Shown in pieces: positions 18,289 through 30,192 of a stretch of DNA of 64,000 bases (the first letter of the stretch is position 1; every line of letters starts with the position of its first letter). The position numbers were made by a program, and so were the translations under genes. The notes under the pieces were generated by a model. That model had not been told where the DNA came from and searched no databases. It saw nothing but the letters and a program-made list of their open reading frames with translations. The DNA comes from Bacteroidales bacterium (GTDB lineage: Bacteria > Bacteroidota > Bacteroidia > Bacteroidales > UBA932): positions 21,192 to 85,191 of the forward strand of contig JAFRPW010000033.1 of NCBI GenBank assembly GCA_017428945.1. The letters are read 5' to 3'.

Positions 18289-19602
18289 ATGAAAGCATAT
18301 CAGAAAATATATACCAAACTGGAAGGCATCACCAAAGCCACGGTGTCGCTGCGCGCAGACGGCGTTTCCAATGACGAGCTTGCCATCGTAGGCGGCAAAC
18401 TGGCCCAGGTAGTGCGAATCAAAGGTAACCTGGTAACCCTTCAGATATTCTCCGGAACGGAAGGCATTCCCACCAACGCGGAAGTCACCTTCCTGGGTGA
18501 GCCTCCGGTGCTTAAGGTGGGCGAGCAGCTTGCAGGCCGGTTCTTCGACGCCTACGGCCACCCCATCGACGGCGGCCCTGAAATCGACGGTGAGCCCCGC
18601 CAGATCGGCGGTCCTTCCGTAAACCCGTACAAGAGGCGCCAGCCATCGCAGCTCATTCCTACCGGAATCGCGGGCATCGACCTTAACAACACCCTGGTCT
18701 CCGGCCAGAAGATCCCCTTCTTCGCCGACCCTGACCAGCCCTACAACCAGGTCATGGCCGATGTTGCCATCCGCGCTGACGTAGACAAGATCATCCTCGG
18801 CGGCATGGGCCTTTCCAACGACGACTACCTTTACTTCAAGGGACGTTTCGAGGCCGCAGGTGCCCTGGACAAGATAATCTGCTTCATCAACACCACGGAG
18901 AATCCTCCCGTAGAGCGTCTCCTGGTGCCGGACATGGCCCTCACCGCGGCCGAATACTTTGCCGTAGACAGGAACGAGAAGGTGCTTGTCCTCCTCACGG
19001 ACATGACCCTTTATGCCGATGCCCTGTCCATCGTCTCCAACCGTATGGACCAGATTCCGTCCAAGGATTCCATGCCGGGTTCCCTGTACAGCGACCTCGC
19101 AAAGATCTACGAGAAAGCCGTGCAGCTGCCCACGGAGGGCTCCATCACCATCATCGCGGTCACTACCCTGAACGACGGTGACATCACCCACGCCATCCCG
19201 GACAACACCGGCTACATCACCGAAGGCCAGCTGTACCTGAAGGCCGATACAGACACCGGAAAGGTCATCATAGACCCGTTCCGCAGCCTGTCCCGTCTGA
19301 AACAGCTTGTCCAGAACAAGAAAACCCGCGAAGACCACTCCCAGGTGATGAATGCCTCCGTGCGTCTATATGCAGATGCCCAGAACGCAAAGACCAAACT
19401 GGAGAACGGCTTCGACCTCTCCGACTACGACCACCGCTGCCTGTCCTACGCCAAGGACTACGCACGTGAACTCCTTGCAATTGACGTGAACATTACCATA
19501 ACCCAGATGCTGGATACCGCATGGAAGCTCTTCGCAAAGTACTTCTCCCCCGCGGAAACCGGTATCAAACAGGCACTTATAGATAAGTACTGGGTCAAAT
19601 AA
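18289..19602 (+). CDS. atpB: V-type ATP synthase subunit B
   Basis: A 437-residue regulatory subunit homologous to A but without a Walker A lysine (the site reads SGQKIPFFADPDQPYN). It retains the beta-barrel, the central P-loop-like fold and the C-terminal helical domain. It forms the alternating A3B3 head. It begins two bases after the atpA stop and overlaps atpD by one base (TAATG). Confidence 0.96.
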   Translation: MKAYQKIYTKLEGITKATVSLRADGVSNDELAIVGGKLAQVVRIKGNLVTLQIFSGTEGIPTNAEVTFLGEPPVLKVGEQLAGRFFDAYGHPIDGGPEIDGEPRQIGGPSVNPYKRRQPSQLIPTGIAGIDLNNTLVSGQKIPFFADPDQPYNQVMADVAIRADVDKIILGGMGLSNDDYLYFKGRFEAAGALDKIICFINTTENPPVERLLVPDMALTAAEYFAVDRNEKVLVLLTDMTLYADALSIVSNRMDQIPSKDSMPGSLYSDLAKIYEKAVQLPTEGSITIIAVTTLNDGDITHAIPDNTGYITEGQLYLKADTDTGKVIIDPFRSLSRLKQLVQNKKTREDHSQVMNASVRLYADAQNAKTKLENGFDLSDYDHRCLSYAKDYARELLAIDVNITITQMLDTAWKLFAKYFSPAETGIKQALIDKYWVK

Positions 19603-20206
19603 TGGCTATAAAATTTCAATATAACAAAACGTCGCTGACGGAAATGGGCAAGCAGCTCAAGGTCCGGCAGAGGGCTCTCCCTACGCTTCAGAACAAGGAG
19701 AGCGCCCTCCGTCTGGAAGTGCGCAAAGCCAAAAACGACAGCGAACGCCTTGTACAGGAACTGGAAGACGCACTTAAGAGATACGACTACCTTGCCGCTC
19801 TCTGGAACGAGTTCGAGCCAGGCCTCATCGCCATAACGGATGTGGATCTTTACACCAAGAAAGTGGCAGGTGTGAAGACTCCCGCCCTTGGTGAGATCAA
19901 GTACGAGATAAAGCCTTTCAACGCCTTCACCAAACCCGCGTGGTACGCAGACGGCGTTGCAATCCTCAAGGAACTCTCCCGCCTGGGAATAGAGTCCGAG
20001 GTCTATGTAGAAAAGGCCAGGATACTGGACTACAACCGACGCAAGACCACCCAGAAGGTGAATCTGTATGAAAAAGTGCAGATACCCGGCTACAAGGAGG
20101 CCATACGCAAGATCAAGCGCTACATGGAAGACGAGGAAAACCTTTCCAAGGCATCGTCCAAGATAGTCAAGAAACGCCACGCAGAGGAAGAGGAGGCCTC
20201 AGAGGT

Positions 20207-20210
<4 letters not shown>
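19602..20210 (+). CDS. atpD: V-type ATP synthase subunit D
   Basis: A 202-residue central rotor stalk. Long N- and C-terminal helices form the expected antiparallel coiled coil, with NKTSLTEMGKQLKVRQRALPTLQNKE near the N terminus, the characteristic region of the family. The middle forms a short beta/loop part. The last 20 residues are strongly charged. Its stop overlaps atpI by 4 bases. Confidence 0.93.
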
Positions 20211-23178
<2,968 letters not shown>

Positions 23179-23182
<4 letters not shown>

Positions 23183-23793
23183 AACTTAACGGAAAAAGAT
23201 ACTACAGGTACGTTATACGGTGCCGGGACGTATGAAATATTCAGCACTTCCCTCTCCCGGGGCAGCAGCCAGTAACCAATGCAGGCACTCAGTATGCCGA
23301 ATCCCGCACCGGCAAGGACGTCTCCCGTCCAGTGCCAGTTGTTATAGATACGCAGAAAACCGGTAACAGCGGCCGATGAATACGCCGCCAGACCCCACCA
23401 GGGGCCATATTCACGACGTACAAGCTCCGCCCCCATAAACGCCATTGCAGTATGCGCCGACGGGAACGAATACTTATTCTTTCCATTAGGCCTTTCTACG
23501 CCCGTTATCCATTTGAGCCCATGCGTAAGGGCCATCATGGAAGCAAAGGAAGTTCCAAGGACGCAGCATCTTTCCTGCCATGAGTAATCTCCACCGCCAA
23601 AAGGGATTGCTATGGCATAAGCAAGTGCAGGGGCAAACTGGAGATAATTGTCCAGCGGGAACTGCTTGCCTCCGCTAAGGGACTGCGACCAGTCGCGGAC
23701 AGCATAGTTGACATCCCAAATAAAGCCTTGTTGCGCACCTGAAGGGTACGCAACAAGAATAAGGGATATAACTGCAACCGCTATTCTTTTCAT
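23179..23793 (-). CDS. PAP2 family membrane phosphatase
   Basis: A 204-residue protein with a signal-peptide-like N terminus (IAVAVISLILVAYPSGAQQ). The three PAP2 phosphatase motifs are present: K...ERP (KWITGVERPNGK), PSAH (SFPSAHTAMAF) and the NNWHWTGDVLAG motif with the catalytic His. The family removes phosphate from lipid phosphates such as undecaprenyl pyrophosphate or phosphatidic acid in the envelope. Substrate is unknown here. It overlaps yidC upstream by one base and yggS downstream by 4 bases. Confidence 0.87.
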
Positions 23794-25667
23794 TACCTGC
23801 GGTTTTTCTTCTGCTGCTCCTGCTGCATCTGGCGCTGCATCTTCTGGGCTTCTTCAAGCCTCTGCTGCCATTTGCTCTTAGGTGCCGGCTTGTTCTCGGC
23901 CGCCTTTACCTTTGCAACAATCTCATCGGGCTTTACAATCCACTTGCGGATAATCCAGGTTTCCAGCATTGTGATGAGGTTACTCAGCAGGTAGTAGTAG
24001 CTGAGGCCGGAACTGAGGTTGTTACAGATGAAGAACATCATGATGGGCATCATGTACAGGCTCATGGCCCTCATCATCTTGGCATTGGGATCGTCTCCGG
24101 TGTTCTGGCTCTGCATGGTGGCCTTGGAATAGAAGAACATGGAAACAGCCATCAGGAGTGCGAAAATGGAGATATGGTCCATGCCCAGGATGCTTGTGCC
24201 CCAGTGGATGACATCGTCATAGGCGCTGAGGTCCTCGGCCCACAGGAAAGGCTGCTGGCGCAGCTCTATGGACGCCGGGAAGAAGCGGAACATCGCCCAA
24301 AGAATAGGCAGCTGGAGCAGCATGGGGAGACAGCCTCCCATCATGTTCACCCCGGCCTTCCTGTATAGCTCCATGGTCTCCTGCTGCTTCTTCATGGCAT
24401 CTTCCTGCTTGGGATACTTGGCGTTGATCTTGTCAAGGAAAGGCTTCAGGGCCTGCATCTTTGCACTGGAAGCATAGCTCTTGTATGCCAGAGGCAGAAC
24501 CACTATCTTGATGATTATGGTCATCAGAAGAATGATGATACCAAAGTTGGTGATGCCCTTGTGCAGCCAGTCAAACATAGGTATGATAATCCACTTGGTG
24601 AAATAGCCGATTATCTTACCGCCCAGAGGGATTACCTTCTCATAAGCATGACCGTACGCCTTGAGTCCCTTGTAATTGTTGGGGCCGAAGTAGAACTCGA
24701 AGTTGGCACGGCCGTTGCCGCCATCCAGCTTGAGGTCTGCCTGCATCTTGGCACTGCAGTTCATGAGGTCATGTGAAGGGCTGTCCTTGGGGACGAAGTC
24801 AATGGCGAACTCTCCGTAGTTGAAGTTCTCCGGGGCACGCATTATGGCGCTGAAGAACTGCTGCTGGAATGCAAACCACTCTATGTTATTGTTGAAACGC
24901 TTGCTTCCCTTGCGGCCGTTGCCTATATTTTCCGGCTTGTTGTCGTCCGGGAAATAGTAGTTGAGGCGGGAGTACTGGGTCTCGTTCTTGTATCCCTTCT
25001 CCATGCGGGGAAGAGTGGCCTGGAAGTCAACTGAGATGCTCCTGGAACGGTTTGCATCCAGGTTCATGCCCACGAAAGTGAGCTCCTCGTTCAAGGAGTA
25101 GGAATCCTCCAAAAGCGTATACTTCTGCTGGATGTAGCCTTCCCCTACAGGAAGACGCATTACCACAGTGCTGCTGTTGGACTCTTCCGGCACATACTGG
25201 AAAGTGAACTTCCTTGTGTCGATGGCCGTAGGAGCATAAACCGTATAGCCGAGCTCCGATTTACCTTCCTTGATGATATAAAGGTCGCTCTTGTCGTAGT
25301 TGGTGTAGTCCTTTACCCGTACGGAAAGAGGCTGGGCACCGCGGGTTGTGAAGGCAACCTCCAGCTTGGAGTTCTCCAGCGTGAAGGTCTGGGCCTCTGC
25401 CTGTGCGGCGGCATTGAGCTGAGCATCTGAATACTGAGGAGCAGCCGATGCGGTGGGGGCCGATGCCTCCTGAGCGGCTGCCAGTTCCGGATGCTCCGCC
25501 TTGTAAGCGCTGTCCAGCTGCCACTGGGCGTATTCCTCAGCAATCCTTGCAGAATCCAGCTGAGCCTGAATCTCCTGCTGCTTTTTCACCTGGCGGCTCT
25601 GGTAACCCATGAAGCCAAACAGGATAAGGGCGATTAATACAAAGCCGATAATTGAATTCTTGTCCAT
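23793..25667 (-). CDS. yidC: Membrane protein insertase YidC
   Basis: A 624-residue insertase of the Gram-negative type. It has an N-terminal helix (about 4-22, IIGFVLIALILFGFMGY), a large periplasmic beta-sandwich domain (about 95-350) and a C-terminal five-helix core beginning about 365 (KWIIIPMFDWLHKGI). The tail is strongly basic and Gln-rich (WQQRLEEAQKMQRQMQQEQQ), fitting ribosome contact. It inserts inner-membrane proteins alone or with Sec. It begins 9 bases after the DUF349 gene stop. Confidence 0.95.
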   Translation of the reverse strand: MDKNSIIGFVLIALILFGFMGYQSRQVKKQQEIQAQLDSARIAEEYAQWQLDSAYKAEHPELAAAQEASAPTASAAPQYSDAQLNAAAQAEAQTFTLENSKLEVAFTTRGAQPLSVRVKDYTNYDKSDLYIIKEGKSELGYTVYAPTAIDTRKFTFQYVPEESNSSTVVMRLPVGEGYIQQKYTLLEDSYSLNEELTFVGMNLDANRSRSISVDFQATLPRMEKGYKNETQYSRLNYYFPDDNKPENIGNGRKGSKRFNNNIEWFAFQQQFFSAIMRAPENFNYGEFAIDFVPKDSPSHDLMNCSAKMQADLKLDGGNGRANFEFYFGPNNYKGLKAYGHAYEKVIPLGGKIIGYFTKWIIIPMFDWLHKGITNFGIIILLMTIIIKIVVLPLAYKSYASSAKMQALKPFLDKINAKYPKQEDAMKKQQETMELYRKAGVNMMGGCLPMLLQLPILWAMFRFFPASIELRQQPFLWAEDLSAYDDVIHWGTSILGMDHISIFALLMAVSMFFYSKATMQSQNTGDDPNAKMMRAMSLYMMPIMMFFICNNLSSGLSYYYLLSNLITMLETWIIRKWIVKPDEIVAKVKAAENKPAPKSKWQQRLEEAQKMQRQMQQEQQKKNRR

Positions 25668-25676
25668 CTCTCTCTC

Positions 25677-27479
25677 CTACTCCTCTGTTTCAATGCTGCG
25701 GATCTTTGCCTTGAGCTCTTCCAGGCGCGCTTTTGCCGCATCTATCTTTTCCTGCATCTGGGCCTTGAGTTTCTCTGCACCCTTGGAAAGACCAAAGAAG
25801 CCGATGTTGTTCTCATAGGTCTGGATCTCCTGCTGCAGGGTGTTGAACTGCTCCTTGAGGCGGTCTTTCTCAGTTACAGGCTTACGCTCTGCACCGGGAC
25901 GGCTGCCACCGCCCTGCCTGCGAGTTCCCCTGCCGCCGAAGCCGGGGAACTTTTCTGCCATGGCCTCACGGTATGCGGCGTTGATTGCATCCTTTTCCTT
26001 GAACGGGACAAAACCGATTGCATTCCATTTCTCCTGGAATGCAGCTGCGCCTGATTCGTCGCCTTCATAGGCCTTGATTTCTTCGATGAGGGCCTTTTTG
26101 GCCTCCAGGTTTGCTCCTACGTTGCCGGGGCCGGCAGGACGGTTGTCACGGGCGGTGAAGAACTCGTCACAGGCGGCGCGGAAGCGCTTCCAGATCTGTT
26201 CGCTCTTCTTGCGGGGCACTGCGCCGATTTCCTTCCACTGCTTCTGGAGCTCTATGAGGCGGTCTCCGGTGGCCTTCCAGTCAGTGCTGGTCTTGAGGGA
26301 TTCGGCCTCCTCTATGATAGCCATCTTCTTCTCAAGATTGGCGTTCATGCTGTCCTTGAACTCTGTAAGGGAAGCGCGCTTGCGGGTATAGAACTTGTCA
26401 CATGCGGCACGGAAACGGTCGTAGATCTTCTGGTTCTCCTTGCGGGTGGCAAAACCGATGGCCCTCCACTTGGTCTGGATCTCTTCGATTTCCTTGCTGA
26501 GGGTGTTCCACTGGGTGGAAGATGTTATTTCTTTCTCTGCGATGGCTTCTACCTGCTCGCACAGGAGGGTCTTTTCTTCCAGATTCTTTACCTGCTGCTC
26601 CTTGAGGCCTTCGAAATGTGCCTGATAGCGCTTGTTAATGACGGAAGTTGCGGCGCGGAAACGCTCCCAGATGGCATCCCTGTACTCCTTGGCAACGGGG
26701 CCAAGGTCTTTCCACTGTTCATGCAGTTTCTGGAGTTCCTTGAATGCTTCTACGATATTCTCATCCTCGGCAAGGGCTTCGGCCTGCTCGCAATAGGCGG
26801 TTTTCTGCTCCAGGTTTTTCTTGAAATCCAGGTCACGGAGTTCGCGGTTGATATCTACCAGATCATAGAACTTGGTGACATAGAGCTGATAGGTGTCATT
26901 GACGTCACGAAAGCTCTGCTGAGGAACAGGGCCGGTATCCCTCCAGCGGTTCTGGATGTCGCGGAATTTGGGGAAAGCGTCCTTCATCTCTCCGGGCTCT
27001 TCCACAAGGGCCTTGAGCTCCTCAATGATGGCCTGCTTCTTTGCAAGGTTCTCCTCGCGGAGGGCGTCCTGCTCCTTATTATAAGCAGCACGCTCTTTCT
27101 TATAATCGTTGTAAAGGGACTTGAAACCGGCCTCTATAGCGGCAAAGGGGCTCACGGGAGCACTCTGCATGGGGACGGTTGCCTCCTCTACGGGCGTATT
27201 TTCATCGGGTTCCTCGACGGCGGCGTCTTCGCCGGCATCGGCTTTCTCCTTGGAAAGCTTCTTGTAAAATGCGGACTTTATGGCTTCCGCTTCCTTGGAC
27301 CGTTTCATGCGGTCAGCACTGTCCAGAAGCTCCTGAAACAGGGAGGAAAGCTCCGCGAGGGTCTTTTCTCCGAAGTTTACAACAGTTTCCTTGACTTCTT
27401 CCTTAACTTCCTGGACAAGGTTTTCCACTACATCTGGGGTTTTCTCATTGGTAACCTCAGGCTTCAGTTCTTCGCTCAT
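25677..27479 (-). CDS. DUF349 repeat protein
   Basis: A 600-residue cytosolic, charged, coiled-coil-rich protein with about five DUF349 repeats. Each carries a W-K-x-I/T-G pattern, as in RWRDTGPVPQQSFRDV, QWKDLGPVAKEYRDAIWERF, KWRAIGFATRKENQKI, QWKEIGAVPRKKSEQIWKRF and KWNAIGFVPFKEKDAI. The N-terminal 120 residues are acidic and low-complexity. Close relatives are universal in Bacteroidota, next to yidC or trmD, and have no established activity. The divergent promoter box TATATTTG at 27517-27524 (minus) starts the operon about 35 bases upstream of the ATG. Confidence 0.85.
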   Translation of the reverse strand: MSEELKPEVTNEKTPDVVENLVQEVKEEVKETVVNFGEKTLAELSSLFQELLDSADRMKRSKEAEAIKSAFYKKLSKEKADAGEDAAVEEPDENTPVEEATVPMQSAPVSPFAAIEAGFKSLYNDYKKERAAYNKEQDALREENLAKKQAIIEELKALVEEPGEMKDAFPKFRDIQNRWRDTGPVPQQSFRDVNDTYQLYVTKFYDLVDINRELRDLDFKKNLEQKTAYCEQAEALAEDENIVEAFKELQKLHEQWKDLGPVAKEYRDAIWERFRAATSVINKRYQAHFEGLKEQQVKNLEEKTLLCEQVEAIAEKEITSSTQWNTLSKEIEEIQTKWRAIGFATRKENQKIYDRFRAACDKFYTRKRASLTEFKDSMNANLEKKMAIIEEAESLKTSTDWKATGDRLIELQKQWKEIGAVPRKKSEQIWKRFRAACDEFFTARDNRPAGPGNVGANLEAKKALIEEIKAYEGDESGAAAFQEKWNAIGFVPFKEKDAINAAYREAMAEKFPGFGGRGTRRQGGGSRPGAERKPVTEKDRLKEQFNTLQQEIQTYENNIGFFGLSKGAEKLKAQMQEKIDAAKARLEELKAKIRSIETEE

Positions 27480-27516
27480 AATAACAATGTTAAGAGTTAT
27501 ACATTTATATAGACTA

Positions 27517-27554
27517 CAAATATAGAAATAATTCGCGAAAAAACACTATTTTTG
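27517..27554. promoter_or_regulatory. Divergent promoters of the DUF349-yidC operon and trmD
   Basis: TATATTTG on the minus strand (27524 to 27517) and TATTTTTG on the plus strand (27547-27554) are back to back in a 94-base gap. The leaders are about 33 and 15 bases. Confidence 0.55.
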
Positions 27555-27573
27555 TAGGACCAAACAGAATCCC

Positions 27574-28251
27574 ATGCTCAGAATAGATATCCTCACAGTA
27601 GTCCCGGAGCTTCTGGACTCACCGCTCAGCCACTCCATCCCCGGAAGAGCTGTCAAAAAAGGCCTTGCAGAGATCCATATACATAATCTCCGCAAGTACG
27701 GCCTGGGCCCCCGCCTCACCGTAGATGACTACTCCTACGGCGGAGACGCCGGCATGGTAATGATGGTGGAACCCGTATTCAGATATATAGAGGAGCTTAC
27801 ATCGGAGCGCCATTACGATGAGATTATCTACATGGCCCCGGACGGAGAGATCTTCGACCAGGGAATGGCCAACGAGCTTTCCCTCAAGGAGAACATAATC
27901 ATCCTCTGCGGCCACTACAAGGGCATTGACGAGCGCATCCGCGAGCACCTCATAACCCGTGAGATAAGTGTAGGAAACTTCGTTGTGAGCGGAGGTGAAA
28001 TCCCCGCCGCCATAGTTGCCGATGCAATAATCCGCCTCCTTCCCGGTGCCCTCACTGACGAGACCTCGGCCCTCAGCGATTCCTTCCAGGACGGCCTTGT
28101 CTCCCCTCCTGTGTACACCCGCCCGGCAGAGTTTAACGGCTGGAAAGTCCCGGATGTCCTCCTTTCCGGCAACCCCAAGCTCATCCGCGCCTGGCAGGAC
28201 GAGCAGTCCATCGCCCGCACCCGCGAGCGTCGCCCCGAAATGCTGAAATAG
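27574..28251 (+). CDS. trmD: tRNA (guanine37-N1)-methyltransferase
   Basis: A 225-residue SPOUT methyltransferase. It starts [15 protein letters not shown], with [20 protein letters not shown] and the trefoil-knot SAM site [35 protein letters not shown]. It methylates G37 of tRNAs reading CNN codons to prevent frameshifting. The gene stands apart from the usual rpsP-rimM-rplS cluster, as is common in Bacteroidota. The stop is followed at once by the 51-base tandem repeat block. Confidence 0.96.
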   Translation: MLRIDILTVVPELLDSPLSHSIPGRAVKKGLAEIHIHNLRKYGLGPRLTVDDYSYGGDAGMVMMVEPVFRYIEELTSERHYDEIIYMAPDGEIFDQGMANELSLKENIIILCGHYKGIDERIREHLITREISVGNFVVSGGEIPAAIVADAIIRLLPGALTDETSALSDSFQDGLVSPPVYTRPAEFNGWKVPDVLLSGNPKLIRAWQDEQSIARTRERRPEMLK

Positions 28252-28265
28252 CCCCCCACTCCTCC

Positions 28266-28404
28266 GGGTTTATCCACCGATTTGGCCGTTTTGGTGGATA
28301 AGTTGGCGTTTTGCCGGGTTTGTCCACGGATTTGGCGTTTTTGGTGGATAAGTTAGCGTTTTTGCCAGTTTGTCCACGGATTTGGCCGTTTTTGGTGGAT
28401 GATG
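28266..28404 (+). repeat. Tandem repeat, about 51 bp, 2.7 copies, upstream of the permease gene
   Basis: Units begin near 28266, 28316 and 28367. Each holds T(T/G)TCCAC(C/G)GATTTGGC followed by TTTTGGTGGATAAGTT. In the first unit TTATCCACC and GGTGGATAA form a perfect 9-bp stem around a 14-base loop. A further copy in inverted orientation follows the permease gene (29675-29738). The TTATCCACC core resembles a DnaA box with one mismatch, but no origin genes are near. Confidence 0.8.
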
Positions 28405-28430
28405 TAAGGCGCCGGACAAAATTTTTTCAG

Positions 28431-28438
28431 TATCTTTG
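28431..28438 (+). promoter_or_regulatory. -7 box of the permease gene promoter
   Basis: TATCTTTG lies 18 bases before the ATG at 28456 and directly after the tandem repeats, which may occupy the -33 region. Confidence 0.5.
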
Positions 28439-28455
28439 TGTAGAAATACCGAGAT

Positions 28456-29676
28456 ATGCGTTCGTACCTTATATCACTGTTGAACGTTGTGTGCGAAATG
28501 GCACCTTACCTGCTGCTGGGCTTTCTGATAGCGGGAATTCTGCACGTGTTTGTTCCCAACAGGTTCTATACCAGGTATCTGTCCCGGGACAACAAGTGGG
28601 CTGTACTGTGGGCTGCGCTTCTTGGCGTGCCTCTGCCGCTTTGCTCATGCGGGGTTATCCCTACGGCTATAGGTCTGAGGAATGAGAAGGCGTCAAAGGG
28701 CGCCGTGGCATCGTTCCTTATAGCTACGCCTCAGACCGGTATAGATTCCATACTGGCAACGTTTTCCCTTCTGGGACTGGGTTTTGCCATTATCCGTCCG
28801 GTAGCTGCACTTGTCACGGGTGTATGTGGCGGACTCCTGGTGAATCGCCTCGTCAAGGAGGATGATGACGCGGTATCGTCGGCCGCTTCCTGTGAGGTAG
28901 AGACCGGAAACCGGTTCTGGAGAGTCCTGAAGTATGCTTTTTACAAGATGATCAGGGATATCGGCGGACGTCTGGTAATTGGCCTTCTTGTGGCAGCACT
29001 CATACAGGTGGCCATTCCGGACGAGTTCTTTCTTACCTTCGGAAACCGGCCACTGCTTCAGATGCTGGTGATTCTGGTGGTTGCCGTGCCCATGTACATA
29101 TGCTCCACCGGCAGCATTCCCGTAGCGGCGGCGCTAATCATGAAGGGATTGTCTCCTGGCGCCGCTCTGGTTATGCTCATGGCCGGCCCGGCAGTGAACC
29201 TGGCATCCATCCTTGTGGTCAGGAAGGCCCTGGGAAGGCAGTTTACGTGTATTTACCTGATGGTCATCGTTGGGTTCTCCATACTCTTTGGCCTTTTGGT
29301 CAATGCCATCGGCCTGAGTGTTTCGCCCAGGATTGCCGATGCCTGCTGCGCAGACAAGGCCGCTCTTCCCGGCACCTTCAAGCTAATCTGCGCATCGGTT
29401 CTGACGTTACTTTTATTATTTGCACTTACCATGAAACTTTTCGATCGTTTCAAACACAAACCCGCAGATCCGGACACCGTCGTATACAAGGTTGAAGGCA
29501 TGCACTGCAGCCACTGCGAAGCCGCCGTGTGCCGCGCCGTGGAGGACATCCCCGGAGTGGAATCGGCCAGGGCAAACGCTTCCGGCAAGACACTCACAAT
29601 CAAAGGTCCTGCCCCGGAAGAAGCCATCCGCGCAGCCGTGGAGAAAGCCGGCTATACCTTCAAAGGGAAGAAGTAA
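28456..29676 (+). CDS. SO_0444-type metal efflux permease with C-terminal HMA domain
   Basis: A 406-residue inner-membrane protein. Residues 1-320 form a DUF318/ArsP-like permease with about eight helices and the conserved segments LGVPLPLCSCGVIPTAIGLR and YICSTGSIPVAAALI, where the cysteines may contact metal. The last 65 residues are a heavy-metal-associated domain with the metal site GMHCSHCEAA. The permease family is linked to Cu/Zn or arsenical efflux; the fused HMA domain suggests a soft metal such as Cu(I) or Zn(II). The gene is bracketed by inverted copies of the 51-base repeat and sits beside truncated trkH and oxyR remnants, as if in a rearranged locus. Confidence 0.83.
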   Translation: MRSYLISLLNVVCEMAPYLLLGFLIAGILHVFVPNRFYTRYLSRDNKWAVLWAALLGVPLPLCSCGVIPTAIGLRNEKASKGAVASFLIATPQTGIDSILATFSLLGLGFAIIRPVAALVTGVCGGLLVNRLVKEDDDAVSSAASCEVETGNRFWRVLKYAFYKMIRDIGGRLVIGLLVAALIQVAIPDEFFLTFGNRPLLQMLVILVVAVPMYICSTGSIPVAAALIMKGLSPGAALVMLMAGPAVNLASILVVRKALGRQFTCIYLMVIVGFSILFGLLVNAIGLSVSPRIADACCADKAALPGTFKLICASVLTLLLLFALTMKLFDRFKHKPADPDTVVYKVEGMHCSHCEAAVCRAVEDIPGVESARANASGKTLTIKGPAPEEAIRAAVEKAGYTFKGKK

Positions 29677-29738
29677 CGCCAACTTATCCACCAAAAACGC
29701 CAAATCGGTGGACAAACCTGCCAAAACGCCAACTACTT
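29675..29738 (-). repeat. Inverted copy of the 51-bp repeat, downstream of the permease gene
   Basis: The minus strand reads GTTTGTCCACCGATTTGG, then GTTTTTGGTGGATAAG and GTTGGCG, matching the upstream tandem block. It touches the permease stop (29674-29676) and ends at the stop codon of the trkH remnant (29733-29735). Confidence 0.75.
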
Positions 29739-29825
29739 GCTTATGGACCTGAAGAGGTAGAGGATAGGGAAAATCTCAAGACGGCCTATAAGCATTTCCA
29801 GCATTCCGGATACCTTCAGAAGTGA
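29733..29825 (-). pseudogene. trkH: trkH C-terminal remnant
   Basis: The minus strand encodes about 30 residues ending at TAG (29733-29735), including SGMLEMLIGRLEIFP. This matches the invariant C-terminal helix of TrkH/KtrB K+ channel subunits (xMLIGRLExF). Nothing of the rest of trkH is seen; the reading upstream of residue SLLK loses similarity near 29826, where an oxyR fragment begins on the other strand. No start codon or promoter is left, so the fragment should be non-functional. Confidence 0.55.
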
Positions 29826-29999
29826 CTGGAAGGCGGCATAACAATTGTCGATCCGGTTCCGCAAAGGACTATTTCGCTGGTGATTCGTAAAGATTTCATA
29901 CATGAGTCAAAGATGAATGCCGTCGTGGATGCGATCAGGCACATAATACCCGGGACGCTGCTTGAGAACGCCGTCAGGAGGGGGCGGCTGAGACTCTGA
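29826..29999 (+). pseudogene. oxyR-like (LysR family) C-terminal remnant
   Basis: The plus strand encodes GGITIVDPVP then RTISLVIRKDFIHESKMNAV and VVDAIRHIIPGTLLEN to a TGA at 29997-29999. This matches the final part of the effector domain of the hydrogen-peroxide-sensing OxyR of Bacteroidota (RTISLVIRxDFxRE...). A stop codon lies in frame at 29823-29825, and no DNA-binding helix-turn-helix or sensing cysteine remains. The fragment has no frameshift inside it, suggesting recent loss. Confidence 0.6.
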
Positions 30000-30021
30000 A
30001 ACCTCTACCGGAACTCTACAC

Positions 30022-30057
30022 AAGAAAACCGCTCACAGTCACTGCGAGCGGTTTCTT
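30022..30057 (+). terminator. Terminator after the oxyR remnant
   Basis: CCGCTC (30029-30034) pairs with GAGCGG (30046-30051), extended by A-rich and T-rich flanks (AAGAAA / TTTCTT). It probably served the intact oxyR gene and can act in both directions. Confidence 0.65.
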
Positions 30058-30192
30058 GGTTAGTTAGTAGTGTATTCTTACCTTATAGAAGGTTAATTAT
30101 TTGGTTAGAAGAAGCGTTTTACTATGACAAAGTTAAGAATACTTTTTCAATTACCAAATTTTTTTAAACTTTTCTCTCGTTAATAAAATATT
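30058..30192. other. A+T-rich spacer before the TonB receptor stop codon
   Basis: No gene or promoter is evident. GTATTCTTA near 30070 and TAAGAATAC near 30134 form a distant inverted pair of unknown meaning. Confidence 0.4.

Noticed and set aside
26616-27512. Large plus-strand frame of 298 codons over the DUF349 gene
   Set aside because: It is antisense to a well-supported protein; its composition follows from the codon bias of the real gene.
28266-28404. Possible replication origin because TTATCCACC resembles a DnaA box
   Set aside because: No dnaA, gidA, rpmH or dnaN nearby, and the box-like cores are part of a longer 51-bp repeat found again 1.3 kb away.
28266-29738. CRISPR array made of the 51-bp repeats
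   Set aside because: Units are adjacent without unique spacers, and no cas genes are present.
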